Shown piece after piece: positions 10,528-20,974 of a DNA stretch of 64,000 bases. Each line of letters begins with the position of its first letter. The stretch's first letter is position 1. A model generated the notes under the pieces. That model saw only the letters and a list, made by a program, of their open reading frames with translations, did not search any database and was not told where the DNA came from. Where the stretch lies: positions 930,001-994,000 of the forward strand of contig MU839836.1 in the NCBI GenBank assembly GCA_030411725.1, given 5' to 3'. Source of the DNA: Echria macrotheca. Lineage: Eukaryota; Ascomycota; Sordariomycetes; Sordariales; Schizotheciaceae. The position numbers and the translations under genes were made by a program.

Positions 10528-12567
10528 ATGACCAGGTCCGCTACGACGCAATCATCTGTTACGCGTCCAGATGACGCCGAGGCAGTCGACGACACGATTG
10601 TTTTTAAGCCTGACGTAGCTTTGCAGCTCAACAGCTTCCGCCAAAAATTCAACGTCTGCACGACCGATGAACAGCTCAGCTTGTGCGTGCAGAAGCGAGA
10701 CGAGTTACTCGGCCGATATAATGAAGTGGATATCCTGGCCACCGCTTACGAGCGTATTATGTCGGACGAGTGCAGCGCGTACAGACAGCTGAAGCAGCGG
10801 CGCACGAATCGAAAATCGCCGGCAGAGCAGGAAGACGATGAAAAGGAGTGGGGTCGTTTTTCCGGCGCGGCCACAAGGGGATCCAACCTTCTCCCTCCGC
10901 TGAAAGAGGTGGTGCGCTGCTGGGGTGCCGAGATTGTCTGGCACTACGGTTGGCCTTCCAGGAAACAGAAATACTTGGATAAGCTTTGCGCTGCGGCAAG
11001 GGCAGTCCATGAGTGGGAGAAAGCAGTTGTTGGTCTTAATCGGTCGATACTCTCAAGGACTAAGGATCTTCGGCGGTTCCCTGCGAAATCGATCAACCCA
11101 ATTGAGCCAGCAGATCTAGACCATCTTAGGGCTTGGTCGTCTAAGGATCCAGCTCCGGTGACTGCTCAAGACTTGACGGATGCCTTTGGGTTCGACAAAT
11201 ATGGTCTCATGGTCCACAAGGAGTTCGCTGTCGGCCTACCTGAGTCCGAAGGCGCCGGTACTACGCTGGTGCCGGCGACGCCGGAAGGCAAAGGCGCCGA
11301 CGCCGCAAGGCCGCCAGGGCAGACGCCATCACAACCCGATCATGGGGCCGTTGATGCCACAATGCCGACCAATCACAACCCATCCACTCCTGATTTAGAG
11401 GAGGACACCGCCCCAACAACTCCAGAGGCTTCTTCTCACTTCCCGACTAAGATGTCACTCCGCGCACGCAAGGGGGCGAACTACCACGTGCCTCCTACAG
11501 TCCCAGTCCCAAGAATCAAAGCCAAGAAAGCCAGGCTTGCCGCTCCAGCCAAGTCCCCGAAGACCCCGTCACAGTGCTGTCCGGACAACGTCCCGTCGAC
11601 ATTCCTGCTGGCCCTTGACGACCTGCCTACGTTTGAGCCAGAGGCGGTAGAACAACTCCAACCACTTCTTCCGAATCTCTGCGGCCGGCATCTCCTGCTA
11701 TTTGCAAAAGCGACGTCAGCCATGGCCCTTGCCCAGAAATCAGTCCCAAATGGAAACCAAGAGAAAGCGAGGACGGCAACAACCCTTAGCGCAGACCGCC
11801 AACGCCGACGCGCCGACTCACTAGAAGATACGCCGCCCGCATCAAAAAGACCCCGAGTAGACGCAGCGAGACCAGATGTTGCCGGAGACCGGCCCGTGCA
11901 TGATCAGACGGAGGATGATACCTACCGGAAACGTACCCTTGCTGAGCTTCAGGATGAGGATATCCCCGTCGAGTCATGGGAGAGAAACCGGGGCGCTATC
12001 GACGGAGAGGTGGTTCGCTGGTACCCTGACCACGAGTTTAACCCACCGGCACAGGGTGAGCTCGTCTTGGAGAACAAGCAGCTAGCGATCAGCGCGGCCG
12101 CAATCGCTACCCAGGAGGTAAAAGGCGGGATGTTCCGATACGCTAAGACGCTGAACGAGGGCTTCTTTAACGCGGGAGTTGTGGATCTGCCACCAGGTGG
12201 CAAGAAGCAGATCAAGAACTCGCACAGGATGTTTATGACCTTTTTTATGCATACAGGCCGCGTCCTCGTCAAGGTCAACAAGACAAGGTTCCGCATCAGC
12301 AAAGGTGGTATGTGGTTCGTACCACGGGGTTCGTTTCTCTCTTTATCTCGTTTTTTACGCGGTTACTAATAGATGGAAACAGGTAATTGTTATAGCATAA
12401 AAAATGACTATGAACAGCCGGCCCGGATCTTTTTCTCTCTAGGCTGCCAGGTCGCACCGCAGCCGGTTGAAGAAGATGAAGATGAAGAAGATGAAGAAGA
12501 TGAAGATGAAGAAGATGAAGATGAAGATGAAGATGATGAACAGGAGCTGCCCGAGGATGAGGAATAA
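10528..12567 (+). CDS. CENP-C/Mif2-like cupin domain protein
   Basis: Exons 10528-12328 and 12383-12567 (54-nt intron with TACTAAT branch), 661 residues. Residues about 525-630 match the C-terminal dimerisation cupin of fungal CENP-C/Mif2: EVKGGMFRYAKTL, GVVDLPPGG, FFMHTGRVLV, GGMWFVPRGN and ARIFF motifs follow in the family order. CENP-C binds centromeric nucleosomes and joins them to the kinetochore. I do not see the canonical CENP-C DNA/nucleosome motif or the Mif2 N-terminus; instead there is a roughly 200-residue charged N-terminal region and a low-complexity, proline-rich middle with basic nuclear-localisation-like stretches. The tail (about residues 631-661) is almost all Glu and Asp. 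The frame is open upstream to 10294, but that part holds the palindromes, so ATG 10528 is preferred. It could be a divergent paralogue rather than the essential CENP-C. Confidence 0.75.
12470..12540 (+). repeat. GAA/GAT low-complexity tract, acidic tail
   Basis: GAAGATGAA-type triplet repeats encode the run of Glu and Asp that closes the CENP-C-like protein. Acidic tails are common in chromatin proteins; length may vary between strains by slippage. Confidence 0.85.
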
Positions 12568-13435
12568 GGTCCCAGCACCTCGTAATAGTTTTTTGTTTTC
12601 GTCTTGTCTTGTCTCGTGGATCAAGATCCACACTTATCTAGCCTGTACCAAAAATGCTTGAGCCCCGAGCTTGTCGGCACATGATAGACGTTGCTAGAAA
12701 AAGAAACTTTGTACGGGGTTTGTGCTCCGGTGTGGTTGACTGAAGGGGACTGAAGGGATACTTGCGGTATAATGACGGTGCAGGGTAGGACTGAGCCGCG
12801 CTCAGGGGGGCGAGCGGGGACTCGGCCGCATCTCCCCAAGGAGATAGATATAAGGCTCTGACTGCGCCTTCGGTCACTGCAAGCGCGCCCTCCTTTCCGG
12901 TCATTCGTTCCCGAATTCCGGTATGACCTTCATCCCAACCATCTGCACTAAGTACAGCACATGCCGACGCGCCTAAAAGAGCGTTTTCGATGGGTGTTTG
13001 TCCAAGGCACGCGTTGACACGGACAAACTGTGGTCGGTGCGGCACCGCGCCAGAATAGTGGGAGATTTCCTCTTATCAGCCCCTATCCCCTTCATACACT
13101 TTGCTTCACCCGACTCGACTCTGCGCCCAACACATCCGTCCAACTGTGCTAAGACACGAAAACGATCGCGACCGTCCTTTCACCTCTCATGACGATGACA
13201 ATTGCTGTAGCAGGACTAGCTGCTTCGACAATGCTGCTCCATAGTCTGTGGGTATGCTTGAGGACATTGAGGGAGAAGGTGTATTCAATGAAGCGGATAG
13301 AAGGGGGACGACCGCCGGTCGGGGGGGGGGGGGGGGGGATAATGAGTTTCGGCATGTTTGCTTAATGTTCAAAGGCTAGAAGGAGGAAAGTTGCTGCACG
13401 ACATACTCGGGATTTAAATGCACGCTAGGATCTGA
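12568..13435. other. Intergenic, with long poly-G run
   Basis: No gene is supported. A run of 18 G lies near 13321-13338. Short frames on both strands are shadows of one another. Confidence 0.5.
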
Positions 13436-13780
13436 GATGAGTTAACCATTCTTGAGGACTTTCTTATATCCATGGATCTGAAGTACCAGCGACTTGATGG
13501 CAAACAATCTTCGTCAGAGAAGCTAAGACGAATTGATGCATTTAATGCGCCTGGTTCGGAACTTTTCTGCATGTTGCTTTCAACGCCGCGCAGGTGGTGT
13601 GGGCATCAATTTAGCGACAGCCGACACTGTCATCATTATGAGGATGGCTTTTCATTGCCTTCCGCCACGCCATGGCCTAGAAGCGATTCCATAAATATTG
13701 ACACCATGCCGCCACTGGATGGATATCGAGCACCGAGTTACAGGCCGTTGCAGATCACCTGCATAAAAATCCGGTGATGT
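13436..13780 (+). pseudogene. ISWI-type SNF2 helicase relic
   Basis: The translation around 13436-13590 follows the helicase C-terminal domain of ISWI/CHD1 ATPases: ILEDFLISMDLKYQRLDG, then IDAFNAPGSELFCMLLST. After a one-base shift near 13590 the next frame reads AGGVGINLATADTVII, motif V of SNF2 enzymes, and further on a decayed version of the arginine-finger region is faintly visible up to about 13780. Only about 115 residues of an enzyme of about 1,000 remain, with at least one frameshift and a missing DSDWNP motif, so it is a dead fragment. Confidence 0.7.
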
Positions 13781-13904
13781 ACTGAATAGTGTTCTGGGGG
13801 AGGATAGAAAGGCTGCGCGAAAGCAGAGAACTGGCTGGCTTTTCGTCACCCTTCTTCGATGAAGTAGGTTGAACGTCAATTCCGTCGACTTGCGCGTCAA
13901 CACA

Positions 13905-14150
13905 ACCTAGTAGCTAATAGCAGCTAGCACTAGGATCCCCATCACCCACAGCTGCCGTGTCATCGCCCTTCTTGACAATCTCGAGTGCCTGCTCCAGTAG
14001 CACGAGCGCCTCCTCAGACGGAACCGGCTCGCCTAGAGTTCTCTAGCCCATCTTCTCGCCCAACTTGTCACGTGGCTCCTTAATCATCTTCTTCCAGGAC
14101 ATCTGCAGGCTCTACATCAGTTCTTGCTCTTCAACATTATCATCGGCTAC
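13905..14150 (-). pseudogene. Gene relic with in-frame stops
   Basis: On the minus strand one frame runs from about 14150 to 13916 with a coherent Lys/Glu-rich helical sequence (for example SWKKMIKEPRDKLGEKMG and EEALVLLEQALEIVKKGDD) interrupted by two TAG codons. Both fit CAG to TAG transitions. The family is not recognised. Confidence 0.4.
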
Positions 14151-14740
14151 CTTCGCCACCTACGAGCGTGCCGTCGCCTCACCAAAATAAGGTGGTCATG
14201 TCAGGATATTGCTGTCGTCTCGTGGGCTCTTTGCTTGCCTGTGGTAATCTGCCCCGATATCATCCGGCGGCTCGTTGCCTCCCGGTCGGGATGGCTGGCC
14301 ACCACCGGCGGGGCCGCCCCATGATGGCTCGATTGAGATGAGGGCTTCGGTGGACTGCGGCGCGGTGGCCTGCGTGGTAGTTTTTAATTCAGGTGAGTTA
14401 TCATCAGAGGTATGGTGGTTCCGACTCGTTTGTCATAGTGGGTTAACGGTCACCGCGTCGGGGGGTTGGTTTCTCAGGGGCAGGCGTGGTCCACACCCCT
14501 ACGCTAGAAGATTCTCAAGGTGAAGATGTCCTAAAAATATGCACTATTACACAATCGCACCAAAGGCAAACCCCGGGGTGGCCTTAAAGTTGTACTTGGC
14601 GAGGGGGGATAACGTTTTGTTTAGATAAAGCCCCTCTCCTTCCTCGTGGAAACGCCAACCGTCCCTCACCTCTCATAACGGTTTTCCATTCCACTTCAAC
14701 CTTATTCGTCATAACCTGTCCCACTTGCACACACATCGAA

Positions 14741-15322
14741 ATGGCAGATACTCACCCAGTTAATCTCCCGCCTGCTGGGAAAAGTCGAGAGGGCCTTAAC
14801 CAAACAACGCCCGAGCACCATTCCTACTCACAGATCTCCGGAACATCCACCAACCCAAACACACCTAGTAAATATGACGACTACATGGACAAACTTCCGG
14901 ATACACAGTTACCGGGTCCTGTTACGGAAGGTGAAAAAGAAGCCCAGCGACGGACTATCTAGGAAATGGCTTCCGCGTCAGGGGGCCTTAGCGAACGTAC
15001 CGGCTACGGTAATGATGGATTAATAGCACCGTGTTCCGGAGGCGGCAACCATGATTGCATCACCCAGCGGACCCTCTTCTTCAGTATCGACGCCAACCGA
15101 GAGGATCTGCCCCCCAGCAAGAAGAGGAAGGCATTGAGCCGATCAGCTACTCCGGACGATGATGCGAGATTCGCGCCTTTCGATACAACCCATACAGACA
15201 GAGAATATGAGACATATGGAACTGCAGCACTCTCTAGACCGACGAAGCGCAAGAGGGAGGAAGTGATGGAGGAGGAAGAAAAGGACGACGAGGAGGAGGA
15301 AGAAGCAGAAGAGGAGGAGTGA
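14741..15322 (+). CDS. Hypothetical acidic-tailed protein split by one in-frame stop
   Basis: Two open frames, 14741-14962 and 14966-15322, lie in the same phase and are separated by a single TAG at 14960. Read through, they would give about 193 residues: a polar Pro/Thr-rich N-terminus, two basic nuclear-localisation-like motifs (PSKKRK, PTKRKRE) and a Glu-rich tail. The stop could be a CAG to TAG change making this a pseudogene, or two small genes may be involved. No intron of normal length removes the stop. The upstream sequence holds CT-rich promoter-like tracts. No family is recognised. Confidence 0.4.
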
Positions 15323-18300
15323 ATCACCCGCGTAGGCTGTTATCAACTTGATTGATATGAGATCTTGTACACTCAATAGATAGGCTTAAGTAGCGTCTCT
15401 TCGCCAGCTTCTTCCTCGCCCTACTTTATCTTTCCCTCAGACACTATCTATGGACTAAGATTCCCCGATGCAACTGCAGATTAGCAGAGTACCGAAACGT
15501 CCAGAGCTGAGCATTTGCGGCTAAGAGGAGTGGGCCTTGAAGTTTGGGAAACAACGCGGTGGGCATCCCGTTGCAGTGAAATTGGCTACATGTCTACTAC
15601 GCTCGAAGTTGGTACTCTGGCCTGCGGTTTGTTACATCCCACAGGAGAGAGTTCATGCGGGTTCTCTCATGCAGGACATGAGCCTAGCCGCTTGTCGCGG
15701 CGCACGATGACGAGACCCAGTTCTTGTCCCTGTGGGATGGTCCCCAAATGCATATTACGCGCGGCGGTGCGCGTTGGGAGACGCCCAAACAAGCTTAAAC
15801 TTGCAAAATTCCAAAGGCGCTAAAGTCAAGAGGAACGGCCCACGTGAGCTCCTCGGAGCCTCGATACCTCGATCGCACTAGAATCTTCGCCAGCTACCAT
15901 GCAGTCTACCTAAGCCCTATTACAAAGTTCCGTCTTGTCGTCTAGACCGAGAACGAGATGATCGGGGATAGTGGTACAAGCGATGACGGCGAAGTGATAC
16001 GGGGTGGCCTTGCCACGAGAAGCTCGGGTTCCATCGTGATAGGCCGGTCGTATCTGGACTCCACCTCGTCTTCACTCGACATCCTCAGGTTCCTTTGCCG
16101 GCTAGGCTGTTGCTTGACTGAGGACTTTCGGAGGTGTTGCGTCAACCCAGAAAGACGGGCGCGTCAGCCGCTACCATATACACATGTAGTAGCCTCGGAC
16201 GGGTAGTGGGTGGGGTTACGTCGTTGAAGGCGGTGGGAGTTCCAGACGGGAAGTTGTCGTTGTTACCAACAGACTGCCCCAAAGTCAGGATGTAGATTTT
16301 CGCGTCGGATAGGCCGGCGCTGCCGAACGCGAATCAGTGCGGTGTTGAAGCGCCAGGGTACAGGATTGTCAGTGGACGGAGGACAGCGCGGGACATGGGA
16401 GTGCGGTTGAGGCTCGCGACGCAAAGCGTGCCGGCCGAGCCCAAACATGTCGCCCAGAAAGACCCGGCCTAAGACTCAGAGTGGACGGCGCCGCACGATC
16501 TCTTTGGGGTTATCTTCGTAAGGTCCAATTCTTACCCCTTGTGCCAAGTTTGGGCCCGTAACTCAGTGGCGAGGCGCGGTGAGGACGTGCTGGACATTGT
16601 TCACGTGACGTCCGGGGCTAACCCGGCCACGCAGCAGCACGAGCTACAACGGCTCCTTGTACACCCACCACCGGTGGCTCACTGACGACGAGGTTTGGCG
16701 ATGAACTGGATGAGCAGAATAGGGGGCCCGCATGGAAGAGGTGCACCACGACATACATTTTTGACATCACGAATCTGCAGACGCCCCGTCTTCCCTGCAA
16801 ATAGCGGCGGAAAGCACCGCCTGAACCATGCAGTATCCAAGACCGGTGCGGGGCCGCTGCCTTACCTTCTCGACGGGCAGAACCGTGTTCTCCTAGATGC
16901 AGCACAGGTTCAAACCCTACCAGGCATCTAGGTTCTGAGGCTGACTAGTTTGACGGGGGAATACCCACGCAGATGCTCAGCGGCAGCACCATCGAGAAAA
17001 GCTTCATAGCAGCATTCTTGGCCGGGGAACCGCCATTCAGCTACCCCAAACTCGGATGCAACAACAATGATGTCGTTAGGAGACACTGTCGCCCACGGAG
17101 ACGCCGGTACCGGCTTGGGCACCCACGTCCTCTCCCCCAGGACGTGGCCTTTCTTCTCTCGGGTGTGTACCGAGCCGTGGCAGGCGCTTTCTAGGTATCT
17201 GGGACTCATTTAGGCGTTGTAACACATTGTGGAGGGTCCTTTAACACTTCCACACCTTTGTCATGCACCTGCGTGTAAGGGTTAGGGTTAACGTACTTTG
17301 TTTACTTTACCCCTGAGGACGGTACACTATGGTAAGGCGTCAGGACCAGATAAAAAATGATTAGTCTCCAATGAAATAAACAAGGTGCAAGTTAATTGTG
17401 TATAAATATCATCATCGCGACTACCATAGAGCCTTAACAGGGTCACCGCGTGTGATACCTGGAGCAGGCGGTAACAGGGTACCAGCCTTTCGGTACGAAA
17501 CCCTAGCACACGAACAGGCCATCCAGCTCGATTCCGTGGGACGGGCTGCGGTCATAAACGCTTATGTATATCTAGAGGCGCTGTAGAGGAGCGGAGATAA
17601 CCGACTCGTTGCCCTGAGCGTCATAGTTTGTGATCTTGGGTCGCGAACTGTGCCTGATCAGCGTAATAGCAGCTTCTCATCCAGCGTACCCCATTTTCTA
17701 GCTTTTGCACAATGGCCCGCATGACGCCGATTGCCAAGTTTTTGATCCAGGGCTGTGGGTGCTGATTTGCAACTGAGATGAAGGATATTGGAAGCATCGA
17801 GGCTCTAGCAGATGCGTGCCGTAAAGTTCTCCGATGAGCTCTTTGACAAACTTTAGGGGGTTAGAAACGCTATGGCAGGTGGATCACACTACATTGGTAA
17901 TGGCTCTGTCGCTGGTGGTAGGATTAATCAAAAGGAAATATAGAGAAATGGGCTTGGGGTAACATATAAAAATACGTCAAAATCATCAATTGCACCGCGC
18001 GTTGTGTTCTGACTTGGCAATGAAAAGGGGCTGCTTGTTTTCAACCAGGACTGTTTTTGCCCTAGAATCAATAAAAAGAACGATTGCCTTTTATCCGTGA
18101 ACCTGATTAGCGTGGCACGGCAAAGTCCTAAGACAAAAACAGAACCGGTCTGTCTATCCTAAGGTATATGGCACATCAGGGGCAAATGCAGGGTCAAATT
18201 TTGTTGTTACTTATCATTTACCCTTAACTTCTACATCATAGGGGGCCAATTCCACCTCTACACGACGAGCAGCAGCCACCACTTTAGATTTGCCGCAGGG

Positions 18301-18628
18301 CGAATAATTCGAGAGAATTCTAGGAGATATGTTAACTAAGATCCAAAGCAGGTGTTGTTAGAAACACCGCCAGTTTGAATGCGAACTGTTCCCGGCCATT
18401 TGACACGGGGTACACAGTAGCTTGACACAATCATCGGGTCATGTAGCGTAAGATAAGGGTAACCAGAGACCTATCACAGTTCATAGAATTTTAATTTTGA
18501 ATCTTCTCGAACCTTTCGGGCCTCGTCCCCACTGCGGGGTACTAGTCGTGTTGCAACTGTGACACAAAAGACGTACAAATGTACGGTTGATAGAAGAGAC
18601 TCACACTAAACCGCGGTCGGCGAGGTCT
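15323..18628. other. Long intergenic stretch, no supported gene
   Basis: Frames are short and overlap on both strands. A short telomere-like stretch (TAAGGGTTAGGGTTAAC) sits at 17276-17292. Nothing else stands out. Confidence 0.5.
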
Positions 18629-19045
18629 TCACCCAGTTGTGGTGGCTGAACCTCGAAGGCAGCCGAATCCCGCAGGCCTTATGAGCGGAAACGCGATTTT
18701 CTGCTCAGGCACAGTGATGCCATGCAGCTCATCGGTGTCGCGCTGTGGTAGCACCCGATAAGATTGGCTAGTAGAGATATTTGGGTAAGTAGTGGAGGGG
18801 TGATACGGTTTCGATTTTTGGGCAATATTGGAAGTTGTCAGGTCATGCTGGGGAATAGAATCGCGTAACGAGGCTGAGCTATAGGAATGCTGGGAGATAG
18901 TTTCAGGAGGGAGTATGCAAGGATATTGGAATCCGAAAACTTCGATTGTGGGAACGGAGTTAATGGGTTTGGGAGGTTGTTGCTGCTGGTGAGTTCGAAG
19001 GGGAGTGTGCGAGTATACCGGTGTAGCGTGGTTATAGCTCCCCAT
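18629..19045 (-). CDS. Hypothetical disordered protein
   Basis: A 138-codon frame rich in Ser, Thr, Pro, Gln and Tyr, with a QQQQPPKP stretch near the N-terminus. The bias away from random composition and the length favour a real gene, but there is no recognisable domain and no supporting intron. Confidence 0.35.
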   Translation of the reverse strand: MGSYNHATPVYSHTPLRTHQQQQPPKPINSVPTIEVFGFQYPCILPPETISQHSYSSASLRDSIPQHDLTTSNIAQKSKPYHPSTTYPNISTSQSYRVLPQRDTDELHGITVPEQKIAFPLIRPAGFGCLRGSATTTG

Positions 19046-20014
19046 GTCGAGACATCAGTGTGCTAATGCGACGATTGATTTTATGAAAACGTGCTCTGAG
19101 ACGTAGTGAGCGAACTAATAAAGCTCAACAGCGGTCCCAATTTTTGGCCTTAGGAATTCGGCCCATTTTTTGGCCCGCTCGCCGAGGCCCTAATCTAGGT
19201 CTCGCATCATTTACTGCTGTAGGCGGTTATGTAATTAGGAGGCAACTGTCAACGGGCAACGGAATTAGCCGGATTGTTTTAGTGGTGGACAGCGGCCCCG
19301 TGCTCATTTACGATGAACAGACGGCAAGCTATATCGTCAACTGAAACCGGTTCTTTTAACTACATGCTCTTGTTGCGGTGACTAAATGAAGGAAGGTCTC
19401 GTACACAAGAAAAGAGCAATTCTAAATACGCTCGGTGAAGGTCGCTAAAAACGACTGTGTCTGGGCTGCTCATCAAGCAATCGCCCGCGAGCCTGGGTTA
19501 CAGTCCTCCATCAGTCTTAACGCATCTGCTTGTCTAACTTCAGCTTTATTGTGTATTTGTATAACTGGTCTAGCGTATTCTTATCACACCTCATCGAACC
19601 ATTTATAGAGTGAGGCTAGGTGCTTTTCTGGGCTTCGACTTAATGCCGTAGCACGACGTACAATTAGTTTTTATCGGAAATAGCATGCGAGTCCCGCTCC
19701 TTAAGTACTCCATTGGGTTAGGCGTGGCCAAAATCTTGTCGCTTGTGTGCTAGATTCGGAACAGGGGTCTAGTTCAAGGCCGACTAGTATGTGATGCGCA
19801 CCGGTCCAGAAACTTGGACGGGCTCTATACACTTGGCGGTGTGGGGTGGTCCCCGCACATGACGACAAGTGTCTGATGGCCAATGGGGCCCAGACCCTGT
19901 TTTGGTATACTTCAGCTTGGCAGAATATATATATGGTTTAGAACTTGGCTCAGAAGTCGCAATCGACTCCAGAAGAATTCATAGTCTTGGTATTTCAAAA
20001 CGTTATACATAAGA
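19046..20014. other. Intergenic, nothing recognised
   Basis: Only short frames occur. TA-rich tracts at 19920-19935 may be promoter sequence for the small gene that follows. Confidence 0.45.
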
Positions 20015-20525
20015 ATGGACTCCAATTCGACCCATGGAGCGGTAAGAGCTTTACTGCAACCCACACCATAATTTGCTTGGCTGCTAATACAGACCTTAAA
20101 ATTAGCCTGATACTACTCCAACCTCCATTCTAGATATTCAAGTAACGATGTATCAAACTCTCTGTCTAATGCAACATATCTACAATTCGCTGAGCACACA
20201 TAAATGCTCCGCAAGCGCATTCGAAATTGCATATCGGCAAGAGAAGCAGAAGCTCAGAGACCTTCTAGAGGCAAACAAAGCTCTAGCCTTCCAGCTCGAT
20301 CAGGAGAGAAAGACCCGCGATGACACAAATCTTAACAACACAGGTATTGATAGCGAGACGCTGCAATGTCGAAACTCGAACCCGAAACCGGAGAGTCATC
20401 GGTCGGATGACGGTGAATCTCGAGTATTGCAGAGAGATGACTCAGGAAACAATGCAAATGATAATCAAATTGCACTAAAGCGACTAGCTAATGACCTACT
20501 TTCCGGGAGTGTTAGAGCTCCCTAA
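20015..20525 (+). CDS. Small coiled-coil protein
   Basis: Tentative model: a nine-codon first exon 20015-20041 and second exon 20106-20525 (64-nt intron, GTAAGA donor, CTAAT branch), 148 residues. A helical heptad segment (RQEKQKLRDLLEANKALAFQ) is followed by a polar, Asn/Asp-rich tail. The main frame alone would start at 20148. It resembles in size and plan several other small coiled-coil genes in this window. No function is known to me. Confidence 0.45.
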
Positions 20526-20974
20526 GTCGTTAAGCAGCGTAACGATGAATCAATGTACTGCGGTACCTCATCAGTTCCTTAGATAACACGATACAATACA
20601 ACCGATTTCACAATCATCTAAAAATCATTCATTAGGTGTCTGACAGACATCTTTCGAGCTATTCGTATACAAACCAGAACGAGTTGGAGACCATATGGCA
20701 TAATAGCGACGGTAGTAAATATATACAAGACGCTGCACGCCTAGGGGGTTGGCACGCATCTTCTGACACATAACTTTACAGTATATGGCTTCTTAGTGCA
20801 AAGGAACGTGCTAGAGCACGTGTGCATGGCTAAATGCATAAATGGTCCGTGCACCACACGAATTCGGCAAGCTTTCGGGCATGTACTGACAATATCGAAC
20901 GGCCCCTTTCAAGGGAGCCGTAGGCCGCTAATTAGGGGGGGATTTCTCAGTCTGAATGATCTATACTTAATCTC
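20526..20974. other. Intergenic, nothing recognised
   Basis: Between two convergent genes; no coherent frame. Confidence 0.4.

Noticed and set aside
15515..15823. 102-codon frame
   Set aside because: No consistent composition, overlaps low-complexity sequence, and no recognisable motif.
17276..17292. Telomere-like TAAGGGTTAGGGTTAAC
   Set aside because: Only about two TTAGGG units, with no longer array or nearby subtelomeric gene; this length occurs by chance.
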